DNA from: Vogesella mureinivorans
Lineage (GTDB): Bacteria > Pseudomonadota > Gammaproteobacteria > Burkholderiales > Chromobacteriaceae
NCBI RefSeq assembly: GCF_007644035.1
Contig: NZ_VMTV02000178.1
Coordinates: forward strand, 62,001-126,000
Length of the DNA stretch: 64,000 nucleotides
Direction of reading: 5' to 3'
The notes beneath the pieces were generated by a model. It had not been told where the DNA came from. It saw nothing but the letters and a program-made list of their open reading frames with translations, and did no database searches. A program made the translations under genes and the position numbers. Below, piece by piece: positions 28,661-36,868 of this stretch. Each line of letters opens with the position of its first letter. Within the stretch, counting starts at the first letter, position 1.

Positions 28661-31093
28661 CTACACCGTCAAGGGCGCAAACTCGTGCTGCGCCACGCCG
28701 CCGGCGTAGCGTTCGGCCCACGGGTCTTGCTCGAACGACAGCGCAAACTTCAGCCGTGCGTACAGCTCGCTGCGGCCAACTGCATCGTCCAGCACGCGCT
28801 GTTTGATGTAGTCCATGCCCACCCGCTGCAAAAAGTGCACGGTGCGTTCCAGATAAAACGCCTCCTCGCGGTACAGCTGCAGGAAGGCGCCGCTGTACTG
28901 CATCACCTCGTCGTGCGTTTTTACCTTGCAGAAAAACTCGGCCACCTCGGTCTTGATGCCGCCGTTGCCACCGATGTACAGCTCCCAGCCGGAATCCACG
29001 CCGATGATGCCCACGTCCTTGATGCCGGATTCGGCGCAGTTGCGCGGACAGCCGGATACCGCCAGCTTCACCTTGGCCGGGCTCCACATGCCGAACAAGT
29101 CTTTTTCCAGGTCGATACCCATCTGCGTGGAGTCTTGGGTGCCAAAGCGGCAGAACTCGCTGCCAACACAGGTTTTCACCGTGCGTAGGCTTTTGCCGTA
29201 GGCGTGGCCGGACGGCATGTCCAGCTCGCGCCATACCGCTGGCAGGTCTTCTTTCTTTACCCCCAGCAGGTCGATGCGCTGGCCGCCGGTGACCTTTACC
29301 ATCGGGATGGCGTATTTGTCGGCTACGTCGGCAATGCGTCGCAGCTCGGCAGGGTTGGTCACCCCGCCCCACATGCGCGGGATCACCGAGTAGGTGCCGT
29401 CTTTCTGGATGTTGGCGTGCACGCGCTCGTTGATGAAGCGTGCCTGCGGGTCGTCTGCGGCTTCGCCCGGCCAGGTAGAAATCAGGTAATAGTTCACCGC
29501 CGGGCGGCAGCTGGCGCAGCCATCGGGGCTACGCCAGCCCAACACACGAAAGGCCTCGGCCAGGCTGGTGAGGTGCTGTTCGCGGATGGCGGCCCGCAGC
29601 TGGCCGTGGGTGATGTCGCTACAGCCGCATATGGGCTTTTCCGACTTGGGCTTCACGTCGGCGGCGCCGCCCACGCAGCTGATCAGAATCTGCTCCACCA
29701 GCCCGCTGCACGAGCCGCAGGAGCTGGCGGCTTTGGTGTGCTTCTTGATGTCGTCCACAGTAAACAGGCCTTTTTCCTGAATGGCCTTGACGATGGTGCC
29801 TTTGCACACGCCGTTGCAGCCGCACACCTCGGCCTCGTCCGGCAGGCCGGCAGCACGGTTCTGCCCCTGGTGGCCGGTATCGCCCACTGCGCCTTCGCCC
29901 AGCATCAGCTGATCGCGGATAGCGTGCACCGGCTGCTGCTCGCGAATCAGGCGGAAATACCAGGCGCCGTCGGCGGTATCGCCAAACAGGCAGGCGCCCA
30001 CCAGCTTGTCGTCTTTGATGACCAGCCGTTTGTAGATGCCGGCCATCGGGTCGGACAGCGTGATGTCCTCGCAGCCGTCGCCGCCCATGAAGTCACCAGC
30101 AGAAAACACGTCCATGCCGGTGACTTTGAGCTTGGTGCTGGTAGCGGCCGGTACATAACGGGCAATGCCCAGGCTGGCCAGATGGTTGGCCGCCACCTTG
30201 GCCATGTCGAACAGCGGCGCCACCAGGCCGTAGCTGACACCACGGTGGCTCACGCACTCGCCCACGGCGTAAACGCGCGGGTCGAAGGTTTGCAGGTGGT
30301 CGTTTACCACCACGCCACGGTTGCAGTGCAGGCCGCTGGCCTGCGCCAAGGCGTCGTTAGGGCGAATGCCCACGGCCATTACCACCAGCTGCGCCGGTAC
30401 GCTCTCGCCATCCTTGAACTGCACCCCGGCCACGCGGCCATCGGGCCCGGCTACCAGCGCGGCGGTTTGCTTTTGCAGCAAGAAGCGCAGGCCCTTGGCC
30501 GCCAGGCTCTGCTGCAGCAAGTTGGCCGCGGTGCGGTCCAGCTGGCGCTCCAGCAGCCATTCGCCCAGGTGCACCACCGTTACCTGCATGCCGCGCGCCA
30601 GCAAGCCATTGGCCGCCTCCAGCCCCAGCAGGCCGCCGCCGATCACCACCGCGTGGCGATGGTTGGCCGCCGCATCAATCATGGCTTGTACGTCGGCAAT
30701 ATCGCGAAACGTCACCACGCCGGGCAGGTCATTGCCCGGCACCGGCAAGATAAACGGGCTGGAGCCGGTGGCCAGCAGCAGCCGGTCGTAAAGCACGCTG
30801 CTGCCGTCAGCGGTGTGTACCAGGCGGCGGCCGCGGTCCAGCGCCACCACTGGCTGGCCCAGGTGCAGGGTAATGCCGTGCGTGGCGTACCAGCTTTCCT
30901 CGTTCAGCATGATATCGGGCAGGGTTTGTTCGCCGGCCAGCACCGGCGACAGCATGATGCGGTTGTAGTTGGCGTGCGGCTCGGCACCGAATACGGTGAT
31001 GTCGTAGGCGTCTGGCGCCAGCGCCAGCAGCGCCTCCAGCGTGCGCACACCTGCCATGCCGTTGCCCACCATGACCAGTTTGGGTTTGTTCAT
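28661..31093 (-). CDS. nirB: NADH-dependent assimilatory nitrite reductase, large subunit
   Basis: The protein has 810 residues, standard NirB length. The order is: FAD/NAD-binding oxidoreductase (VGNGMAGVRTLEA, then GGGLLGLEAA near residue 150), two BFD-like 2Fe-2S segments (CGCNGVCKGTIV, SCGSCSGLVEQ), and the sulfite/nitrite reductase siroheme-4Fe4S domain with TCVGSEFCRFG and SGCPRNCAES. It reduces nitrite to ammonium with six electrons. I chose the ATG at 31093 after AAGGACG. It is the first gene of nirB-nirD-nasA-cobA, read from a sigma-54 promoter through an attenuator leader. Confidence 0.96.
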   Translation of the reverse strand: MNKPKLVMVGNGMAGVRTLEALLALAPDAYDITVFGAEPHANYNRIMLSPVLAGEQTLPDIMLNEESWYATHGITLHLGQPVVALDRGRRLVHTADGSSVLYDRLLLATGSSPFILPVPGNDLPGVVTFRDIADVQAMIDAAANHRHAVVIGGGLLGLEAANGLLARGMQVTVVHLGEWLLERQLDRTAANLLQQSLAAKGLRFLLQKQTAALVAGPDGRVAGVQFKDGESVPAQLVVMAVGIRPNDALAQASGLHCNRGVVVNDHLQTFDPRVYAVGECVSHRGVSYGLVAPLFDMAKVAANHLASLGIARYVPAATSTKLKVTGMDVFSAGDFMGGDGCEDITLSDPMAGIYKRLVIKDDKLVGACLFGDTADGAWYFRLIREQQPVHAIRDQLMLGEGAVGDTGHQGQNRAAGLPDEAEVCGCNGVCKGTIVKAIQEKGLFTVDDIKKHTKAASSCGSCSGLVEQILISCVGGAADVKPKSEKPICGCSDITHGQLRAAIREQHLTSLAEAFRVLGWRSPDGCASCRPAVNYYLISTWPGEAADDPQARFINERVHANIQKDGTYSVIPRMWGGVTNPAELRRIADVADKYAIPMVKVTGGQRIDLLGVKKEDLPAVWRELDMPSGHAYGKSLRTVKTCVGSEFCRFGTQDSTQMGIDLEKDLFGMWSPAKVKLAVSGCPRNCAESGIKDVGIIGVDSGWELYIGGNGGIKTEVAEFFCKVKTHDEVMQYSGAFLQLYREEAFYLERTVHFLQRVGMDYIKQRVLDDAVGRSELYARLKFALSFEQDPWAERYAGGVAQHEFAPLTV

Positions 31094-31148
31094 TGCCTTG
31101 CGTCCTTTCCAGCCGGCTGCGCCACCGCGGCGTTGCTGCGGCACGGCC

Positions 31149-31191
31149 AAAAAAAAAGCCCGCCACCGTGGGCACCCCCACGGTAGCGGAC
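31149..31191 (-). terminator. Leader terminator (attenuator) before nirB
   Basis: GTCCGCTACCGTGGG and CCCACGGTGGCGGGC pair with two G-U wobbles (31158-31172 with 31177-31191), followed leftward by nine T. It lies between the promoter and nirB, so it must be read through for expression. Confidence 0.85.
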
Positions 31192-31203
31192 TTCCTTGTC
31201 CCG

Positions 31204-31229
31204 CTCTTGCGCCGCCATTGGCGCAAGAG
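31204..31229 (-). promoter_or_regulatory. ANTAR-type antiterminator hairpin in the nirB leader
   Basis: Read leftward, CTCTTGCGCC-AATGGC-GGCGCAAGAG forms a perfect 10-bp stem with a six-base loop having A at position 1 and G at position 4. These are the loop features bound by ANTAR proteins such as Klebsiella NasR. It directly precedes the leader terminator. Confidence 0.8.
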
Positions 31230-31250
31230 ACCTTTGCGTATACTGGCTAC

Positions 31251-31266
31251 AGCAACTGCCGTGCCA
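31251..31266 (-). promoter_or_regulatory. Sigma-54 promoter of nirB-nirD-nasA-cobA
   Basis: Read leftward the sequence is TGGCACGGCAGTTGCT, a full match to the -24/-12 consensus TGGCAC-N5-TTGC. Transcription should start near 31240, about 145 bases before the nirB ATG. A one-mismatch NtrC-like site, GCACCA-GTT-TGCTGC, lies upstream at 31328-31342. Confidence 0.85.
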
Positions 31267-31387
31267 GCCTGGCAGTACTGTTTCAGCCGCTTTTGCGGCC
31301 AACCCTGCCTAGCCCTGGTGCAGCGCCGCACCAGTTTGCTGCATGCCGGCCTGATTGCCCCGAGGCGGCGCAGCCAGACATGCCGAT

Positions 31388-31412
31388 GAAAAAACCGGGC
31401 ACGGGGCCCGGT
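31388..31412 (-). terminator. Terminator after the nrt operon
   Basis: ACCGGGC at 31394-31400 pairs with GCCCGGT at 31406-31412, followed leftward by TTTTTTCATC. Confidence 0.85.
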
Positions 31413-31445
31413 ATCAACGCGCTTGGCGGGACAAACTGTTTCCGG

Positions 31446-32237
31446 CTAAGCCGCTTCCCGCTTGTGCTTCTGGTATAGAAAGTCCAGCACCGCGCTGCGG
31501 CAGGCGTGGTAGGCCGGGTCGCTGGCTAGCGCCAGACGGTTGCGCGGGCGTGGCAGGTCTACTTGCAGGATTTCGCCTACCGTGGCCGCCGGGCCGTTGG
31601 TCATCATCACGATACGGTCGGACAGCAATACGGCTTCGTCCACGTCGTGCGTCACCATCACCACCGTGCTGCCGGTTTTTTCCACAATCTTGACCATCTC
31701 GTCCTGCAGGTTGGCGCGGGTCAGCGCGTCCAGGGCGCCGAATGGCTCGTCCATCAGCAGCACCTTGGGCTCCATGGCCAGCGCACGAGCAATGCCCACG
31801 CGCTGCTTCATGCCGCCCGATATCTCGTGCGGGTGCTTGTCGCGGGCGTGCTGCAGGCCCACCAGTGCCAGGGCTTCTTCGGTACGGGCGGCCAACTGTA
31901 GCTTGCTTTCCTTGGCACCAAACACGCGCTCTACCGCCAGCAGGATGTTGCCGTAGCAAGTCAGCCACGGCAGCAGGCTGTGGTTCTGGAACACCACGGC
32001 GCGCTCGGGGCCGGGGCCGTCGATCTCGCGGCCATTGCACAGCGCTATGCCATCGCTGGGGTCCAAGAGGCCGGCGATGATGTTCAGCACGGTGGATTTA
32101 CCACAGCCGGAGTGGCCGATCAGCGACACGAACTCGCCCTGGCGTATGGTCAGGTTCACGTCTTGCAGCGCTACGAAGCGGCCTTTTTTGGTATCGAAAT
32201 GCTTGCGGATGTTTTCCAGCTCGACAAAGCGGTCCAT
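31446..32237 (-). CDS. nrtD: Nitrate ABC transporter, ATP-binding protein
   Basis: The protein has 263 residues, a single ABC ATPase domain of the nitrate/sulfonate/taurine class. Walker A is GHSGCGKST, the signature is ISGGMKQRVGIA and Walker B is VLLMDEPFGALDA. It powers the NrtA-NrtB uptake system. It lacks the extra binding domain of cyanobacterial NrtC, so NrtD/NasD is the better match. AGGAG precedes the ATG, which begins one base from the nrtB stop. Confidence 0.92.
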   Translation of the reverse strand: MDRFVELENIRKHFDTKKGRFVALQDVNLTIRQGEFVSLIGHSGCGKSTVLNIIAGLLDPSDGIALCNGREIDGPGPERAVVFQNHSLLPWLTCYGNILLAVERVFGAKESKLQLAARTEEALALVGLQHARDKHPHEISGGMKQRVGIARALAMEPKVLLMDEPFGALDALTRANLQDEMVKIVEKTGSTVVMVTHDVDEAVLLSDRIVMMTNGPAATVGEILQVDLPRPRNRLALASDPAYHACRSAVLDFLYQKHKREAA

Positions 32238-32238
32238 A

Positions 32239-33117
32239 TCAGTTCTCCTGCCCGAAGCTGGCCTTGCGCGCCAGCCATACCAGAGCCTGCTCCAGCAGCA
32301 AGCCCACCAGCCCCACCACAAAGATGGCGATCAGGATGTGCTCCACGTTCAGGTTGTTCCATTCGTCCCATACCCAGAAGCCCAGGCCCACGCCGCCAGT
32401 GAGCATCTCGGCGGCCACAATCACCAGCCAGGCGGTGCCCACTGCCAGGCGCACGCCGGTAAGCATGTGCGGCAGCGTGGCGGGCAGCAGGATGACGGTG
32501 AACACCTTCCACTCCGATAGCCGCAGTACGCGCGCCACGTTCAGGTAGTCTTGTGGTACGGCGCGCACACCGGCGGCGGTGTTGAGGATCATCGGCCAGA
32601 TGCTGGAGATAAAGATGACCCAGATCGACGCCGGGCTAGCGGCCTTGAACACCAGCAAACCAATGGGCAGCCAGGCCAGCGGGCTTACCGGGCGCAGCAG
32701 GCTGATCACCGGGGCCGTCATGCGCGCCAGAAAGTCGAAGCGCCCGATCAGGAAGCCCAGCGGAATACCCACCAGCGCCGCCATGCCAAAGCCCATGCCG
32801 ACACGCCCCAGCGACATCAGGATGTTCCAGCCTATGCCCTGGTCGTTGGGGCCGTTCTGGTAGAAGGGGTCGGCAAACAGCACGCGCGCCGACGCCCAGG
32901 TGCTGACCGGGCCGGGCAAGCTGCCGCGGCTCAGCTGCGACACCAGCGTCCACAGCAACAGAAAAGCCAGCAGGCCCAGCAGCGGCGGCACCACGGCACG
33001 CAGCAGCGGTACCACCGGCGCCAGCCAAGGGGTGGCGGCCAGGCGGGCCGCCGGCGATACCGTCTTGCGGCGGCGCGGCAGCGGCAAGTTGGCCGCAACG
33101 GGTTTGGCAACAGTCAT
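32239..33117 (-). CDS. nrtB: Nitrate ABC transporter, permease
   Basis: The protein has 292 residues with about six membrane helices and the EAA-type coupling loop (VPQDYLNVARVLRLSEWKV) of binding-protein-dependent permeases. It forms the inner-membrane channel for nitrate. The start at 33117 has a strong GAGGAGGT. It lies 11 bases after the nrtA stop and just before nrtD, so the three genes form one operon. Confidence 0.93.
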   Translation of the reverse strand: MTVAKPVAANLPLPRRRKTVSPAARLAATPWLAPVVPLLRAVVPPLLGLLAFLLLWTLVSQLSRGSLPGPVSTWASARVLFADPFYQNGPNDQGIGWNILMSLGRVGMGFGMAALVGIPLGFLIGRFDFLARMTAPVISLLRPVSPLAWLPIGLLVFKAASPASIWVIFISSIWPMILNTAAGVRAVPQDYLNVARVLRLSEWKVFTVILLPATLPHMLTGVRLAVGTAWLVIVAAEMLTGGVGLGFWVWDEWNNLNVEHILIAIFVVGLVGLLLEQALVWLARKASFGQEN

Positions 33118-33128
33118 GTCACACCTCC

Positions 33129-34394
33129 TCAGGCCTTGATCTTGAAGCTGGCGGCGTAGGCGGCCGGGTTCTTGCCGTCCCACACCACCCCGTCTATCAG
33201 CTTGCTGCTGCGCATGTCACTGGCGGGCACCGGCACGCGGGCCATGGCGGCGGCGTCTTTATAGATGGCGGTCTGGTTGATTTGCTTGGCCACGCCCAGG
33301 TAATCGGGGTCGGCTTTCAAGAGGCCCCAGCGCTTGTGCTGGGTCAGGAACCACATGCCGTCGGACAGATAGGGGTAGTTGACCTTGCCGCCGTCGAAGA
33401 ACTTCATCAGCTTGGGGTCTTGCCATTTTTTGCCCAGGCCGTCTTCGTAAACGCCCAGGAAGCGGCCTTCTATCACCGGCTCTGGCGCGTTGACGTAGGC
33501 TTTGTCGGAAATCAGCTTGGCCACGGCGGCGCGGTTTTTCACGTCGTCGATGTAGCGCGAGGCTTCCAGCAGCGCCGCCACCAGTGCGCGGGCGGTGTTG
33601 GGGTTCTGCTTTACCCAGTCGCCGGTAGTGCCCAGCACTTTTTCCGGGTGATCGGGCCAGATCTGCTGGCTGGTGGCCACGCTAAAACCGATGCCGTCGG
33701 CGATGGCGCGGGCGTTCCATGGCTCGCCCACACAGTAGCCGTCCATATTGTCTACCCGCATATTGGCCACCATCTGCGGCGGTGGCACCACGATGGTTTT
33801 CACGTCCTTGAGCGGGTTCACGCCGTGTGCGGCCAGCCAGTAATACAGCCACATGGCGTGGGTGCCGGTGGGGAAAGTCTGGGCAAAGGTGTATTCGCGC
33901 GGCTCGGCCTTGATCAGCTTGGCCAGTGCCGGGCCGGTGGTGGCGCCCTTGTCTTTGAGCTGGTTGGAAAGCGTGATGCCCTGGCCGTTCTGGCTTAGCG
34001 TCATCAGTACGGCCATGTCTTTCTTGGGGCCGCCCACGCCCAGGTGCACACCGTAGATCATGCCGTACAGCGCGTGCGAGGCGTCCAGCTCGCCGTTCAC
34101 CAGCTTGTCGCGCACCGCCGCCCAGCTGGCCTCTTTGGAAGGCACGATGGTGATGCCGTATTTCTTGTCGAAGCCCATTTTGGCGGCCACGATGACCGAA
34201 GCACAGTCGGTGAGCGGGATAAACCCCACTTTGACCTCGGTTTTTTCCGGTTTGCCTACAGGGGCAGCCAGCGCAGGCAGGATAAAGCCGGCAGGCAAGG
34301 CGGTAGAGGCCATCAGTGACAAGGCTCCCTTGAGAAAGTCGCGGCGGGCGTTGGCCGCAGTGGGGGGGGTGTCGGGGTGTTGACGCTGTTTCAT
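33129..34394 (-). CDS. nrtA: Nitrate-binding protein of the ABC transporter (NrtA/NasF type)
   Basis: The protein has 421 residues. The N-terminus carries a twin-arginine export signal, NARRDFLKGALSLMAS, followed by a hydrophobic stretch ending LPALAAP. The mature part contains VKVGFIPLTDCASVIVA, typical of NrtA-like nitrate/bicarbonate-binding proteins. It captures nitrate in the periplasm. AGGAG precedes the ATG. It is the first gene of nrtA-nrtB-nrtD, with its own sigma-54 promoter and attenuator leader. Confidence 0.94.
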   Translation of the reverse strand: MKQRQHPDTPPTAANARRDFLKGALSLMASTALPAGFILPALAAPVGKPEKTEVKVGFIPLTDCASVIVAAKMGFDKKYGITIVPSKEASWAAVRDKLVNGELDASHALYGMIYGVHLGVGGPKKDMAVLMTLSQNGQGITLSNQLKDKGATTGPALAKLIKAEPREYTFAQTFPTGTHAMWLYYWLAAHGVNPLKDVKTIVVPPPQMVANMRVDNMDGYCVGEPWNARAIADGIGFSVATSQQIWPDHPEKVLGTTGDWVKQNPNTARALVAALLEASRYIDDVKNRAAVAKLISDKAYVNAPEPVIEGRFLGVYEDGLGKKWQDPKLMKFFDGGKVNYPYLSDGMWFLTQHKRWGLLKADPDYLGVAKQINQTAIYKDAAAMARVPVPASDMRSSKLIDGVVWDGKNPAAYAASFKIKA

Positions 34395-34417
34395 GGTTTG
34401 CTCCTAGCGGTAGCCAC

Positions 34418-34464
34418 AAAAGAAAAGCGTCCGTCGCCCTCTCATCAGAAAGGGCAACGGACGC
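34418..34464 (-). terminator. Leader terminator (attenuator) before nrtA
   Basis: GCGTCCGTTGCCCT and AGGGCGACGGACGC (34427-34440 with 34451-34464) form a 14-base stem with one imperfect pair, followed leftward by TTTTCTTTT. It stands between promoter and gene. Confidence 0.88.
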
Positions 34465-34486
34465 CGTTGTCCGTACTCCCAGGCTT

Positions 34487-34536
34487 GCGCCGCCGTTGGC
34501 ACCTTCCTGTTGAATGTTCTGGCGCTACCTTGCGCC
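34487..34536 (-). promoter_or_regulatory. Double ANTAR-type hairpin in the nrtA leader
   Basis: Read leftward, the first hairpin is GGCGC-AAGGTA-GCGCC (34536-34521) and the second is GUGCC-AACGGC-GGCGC (34502-34487, one wobble). Both have six-base loops with A1 and G4, the two-hairpin signal recognised by ANTAR antiterminators. The terminator at 34418-34464 follows. Confidence 0.85.
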
Positions 34537-34548
34537 TGCTGTCACATG

Positions 34549-34564
34549 AGCAAGCGTCGTGCCA
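34549..34564 (-). promoter_or_regulatory. Sigma-54 promoter of nrtA-nrtB-nrtD
   Basis: Read leftward the sequence is TGGCACGACGCTTGCT, a full -24/-12 match. The bases before it (CAGGC) are the same as at the nirB promoter. Confidence 0.87.
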
Positions 34565-34637
34565 GCCTGAAAACCTGCTTTTACTACCACGCCCGCGGTT
34601 TTGTGCACCGCAATAGCGCACCACGCACCAGCGCGGC

Positions 34638-35216
34638 TCAGCTTTGCAGCCATTCGGCCAGGCTGATGATTTCTTGCGCCACGTCGGCCAGGCGTTTTTG
34701 CTGCTGCATTGCCCGCTCCCTCAGCTGTTTATAGGCAGCCTGCTCGTCCAGGTTTTTCATCTGCATCAGCACGCCCTTGGCTTTTTCGATGATCTTGCGC
34801 TCGGCCAGCTGCTGCTGGGCGCTAGCCAGCTCGCTACGCCGTGTCTGCTCCAGCTGGTGGCGCTCGATGGCCACCTCCAGCAGGGGCTGGATGCGCGCCG
34901 CCTCCACACTGCCCACCACATAGGCCGCCACCCCGGCCGACAGCGCTGCGCGGATGGTGTCGCGGCGGCTGTCGTCGGTAAACATCACCACCGGCTGGCC
35001 ATGGCGCGCGCCCATCACGCACACCTGCTCCAGCATGTCGCGCGAGGGTGCGTCGCTGTCGATCAGCACCACGTCGGGCCGCGCGGCAGCCAGCATGTCG
35101 GCCAGCTGCAGGTTGGCCGCCACCTCGGCCACCACGCGCACGCCCGCTGCCGCCAGCGCTTCTTTCAGCGCGGCGGCCTTGCCGGAGCCATCGTTGACCA
35201 GCATCACGCTTAACAT
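34638..35216 (-). CDS. nasT: ANTAR-domain antiterminator of nitrate assimilation (NasT-like)
   Basis: The protein has 192 residues. The N-terminal part is a receiver-like domain with VVLIDSDAPSRD at the phospho-acceptor strand but without the usual acidic cluster after strand 1, as in NasT. The C-terminal 55 residues are an ANTAR RNA-binding domain: LAERKIIEKAKGVLMQ and the aromatic/alanine pattern of helix 2. It should bind the paired hairpins in the nrtA and nirB leaders and permit read-through. No NasS sensor gene is adjacent. Start 35216 (MLSVMLVND); an upstream in-frame ATG overlaps the sigma-54 promoter, so it is unlikely. Confidence 0.9.
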   Translation of the reverse strand: MLSVMLVNDGSGKAAALKEALAAAGVRVVAEVAANLQLADMLAAARPDVVLIDSDAPSRDMLEQVCVMGARHGQPVVMFTDDSRRDTIRAALSAGVAAYVVGSVEAARIQPLLEVAIERHQLEQTRRSELASAQQQLAERKIIEKAKGVLMQMKNLDEQAAYKQLRERAMQQQKRLADVAQEIISLAEWLQS

Positions 35217-35253
35217 GAGTAACCTGTCTTTGGAGTGTATTAGCCATAAAAGC

Positions 35254-35269
35254 AGCAAGGTCTGTGCCA
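35254..35269 (-). promoter_or_regulatory. Sigma-54 promoter of the ANTAR regulator gene
   Basis: Read leftward, TGGCACAGACCTTGCT fits the -24/-12 consensus. The start codon is about 37 bases beyond the -12 element. It is the third such promoter of the locus. Confidence 0.8.
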
Positions 35270-35323
35270 TGCCACTGACAACACGCTGGCAGCAGGGCCG
35301 CGCTACACTGGCGGCATGAGCAC

Positions 35324-35542
35324 ATGCTGCAGGCTGCGGGCATTACTGACGTGGCCAACTTGCGCGAGCTGGGCGCCGTGGCAGCCTACCTGCAGGTAAA
35401 GCGCAGCGGCCAGCACGCCAGCTTGAACCTGCTGTGGGCGCTGGAGGGCGCCCTGAGCGGGCGCAGCTGGCAAGCTGTCGCCCGCGAAGACCGCCTGGCT
35501 TTGTTACTGGCACTGGAAGACCTGGAGAAAACACATGACTGA
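35324..35542 (+). CDS. TfoX/Sxy C-terminal domain protein, short
   Basis: The protein has 72 residues. LRELGAVAAYLQVKRSG and SLNLLWALEGAL match the helical C-terminal domain of TfoX/Sxy, whose full-length members induce competence with CRP. The N-terminal TfoX domain is absent, and even the usual first helix (LPNIGPKSA type) is missing before the ATG, so it may be a stand-alone domain protein or a remnant. It overlaps the tag gene by 8 bases, which indicates translational coupling. Function unknown; a DNA-related role is a guess. Confidence 0.65.
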   Translation: MLQAAGITDVANLRELGAVAAYLQVKRSGQHASLNLLWALEGALSGRSWQAVAREDRLALLLALEDLEKTHD

Positions 35543-36107
35543 ACCGATACGCTGCGGCTGGTGCGGCACCGACCCGCTGTATGTGGCCTACCACGACCAC
35601 GAGTGGGGCCGCCCGGTACACGACGACCACAAGCTGTTCGAGATGCTGATACTGGAAGGCGCGCAGGCCGGGCTGTCGTGGATTACCATTCTGCGCAAGC
35701 GCGAGCACTACCGCCGCGTGTTTCACGACTTCGACCCGGTGAAGGTGGCGGCCATGACCGACGCCGATGTAGAACGCCTGCTGCAGGACCCGGGCATCGT
35801 GCGCAACCGGCTAAAGGTCAACAGCGCCATTCGCAACGCACGGGTGTTTCTGGCCATGCAGCGCGAACACGGCAGCTTTGCCGCCTGGCTGTGGGCGCAG
35901 GTAGGTGGCCAGCCATTGCTAAACCACTGGGCCACGCTGGCAGAGGCCCCGGCCAGCACGCCGCTATCGGACAGCATCAGCAAGGCGCTGAAAAAGGCCG
36001 GCATGAATTTTGTCGGCAGCACAGTGATCTACGCCTTCCTGCAGGCTACCGGCGTGGTCAACGACCACCTGGCAAGCTGCCACTGCCACCCGGCCAAGCA
36101 CCCGTAA
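35535..36107 (+). CDS. tag: DNA-3-methyladenine glycosylase I
   Basis: The protein has 190 residues and excises 3-methyladenine from alkylated DNA. The family signature RCGWC, YHDHEWG and EGAQAGLSW is clear. The zinc site is complete: Cys7 and His20 at the N-terminus and the HLASC pair near the end. GGAG precedes the ATG, which lies inside the preceding small gene. The two are very probably co-translated. Confidence 0.95.
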   Translation: MTEPIRCGWCGTDPLYVAYHDHEWGRPVHDDHKLFEMLILEGAQAGLSWITILRKREHYRRVFHDFDPVKVAAMTDADVERLLQDPGIVRNRLKVNSAIRNARVFLAMQREHGSFAAWLWAQVGGQPLLNHWATLAEAPASTPLSDSISKALKKAGMNFVGSTVIYAFLQATGVVNDHLASCHCHPAKHP

Positions 36108-36112
36108 GCGGC

Positions 36113-36868
36113 TCAGTGCCAGGGGTTGGCCGCCAGCAGCCGGGCGTAGCTGCCATCGCGCTGGATCTGGCCGATGGCCTGGTTAAGCTGTGTCAGGCTA
36201 AGTGGCGACGCTGGCGACAGCGCACACTGCGCCCGCACACGGTGCAGCACCTGCGGCGGGTTCAGCGGCAGCTTGGGGAAATCATGCTGCAGGTAATAGC
36301 GTAGCGCCGCCTCACCCACGATGGCGTAATCGTAGCGGCCCGCCAGCAGCTTTTGCAGATTGGCCTTCACCGACGCACTATCGCTGCGCACAAACTGCTG
36401 CTCCAGGATCTGTTCCACCCTGGGGTAACGGTAGCCGCCCAGCGTGCCGATAGGCTTGCCGGCCAGCTGGGTAATGCTGTCCAGCGGCGCCACCCGTGTG
36501 CTGCTGATCAGCAAATCGCTGACGTCAATAAACGGCGTACTCCAGCGAAACGGGCCCGGCAGCCATTCGGGGATATAACCGCACAGCACATCCGCCTTGC
36601 CTGCTTGCAGTGCCTGGGCCAGGCGCTTGCGTGGCAGACTCAGGTAGCGCACCGGGCGTTTCAATTTTTGCGCCAGCAAGGCCCCCAGCGACGACTGAAA
36701 CCTTGCACCGGATTCCGTCAGGCCCTCGGATACCGGTTTCTCCCTTAACAACACCCGCAATGGCTGCGTGGTAGCCTGCGCGGGCCATACCAGCCCCGCC
36801 AGCACCGCTGCGGCCAACCCTAGCCTGGCCACATGGCCGGCCAAGCCCCTGTTTTTTATCTTCGTCAT
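36113..36868 (-). CDS. Periplasmic solute-binding protein, type 3 family
   Basis: The protein has 251 residues. A signal peptide ends VWPAQA, and the mature part has the two-lobe pattern of family 3 (polar amino acid type) binding proteins. No transport genes are adjacent, and the sequence is divergent from classic HisJ/GlnH, so it may be an orphan sensor-like binding protein. AGGAGG precedes the ATG at 36868; an in-frame upstream ATG is less likely. Ligand unknown. Confidence 0.75.
   Translation of the reverse strand: MTKIKNRGLAGHVARLGLAAAVLAGLVWPAQATTQPLRVLLREKPVSEGLTESGARFQSSLGALLAQKLKRPVRYLSLPRKRLAQALQAGKADVLCGYIPEWLPGPFRWSTPFIDVSDLLISSTRVAPLDSITQLAGKPIGTLGGYRYPRVEQILEQQFVRSDSASVKANLQKLLAGRYDYAIVGEAALRYYLQHDFPKLPLNPPQVLHRVRAQCALSPASPLSLTQLNQAIGQIQRDGSYARLLAANPWH

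Noticed and set aside
31321-31342. TGGTGC-AGCGCC-GCACCA as an NtrC site
   Set aside because: The arms are in the opposite order to the NtrC consensus; the overlapping GCACCA-GTT-TGCTGC is the better candidate and is mentioned with the nirB promoter.
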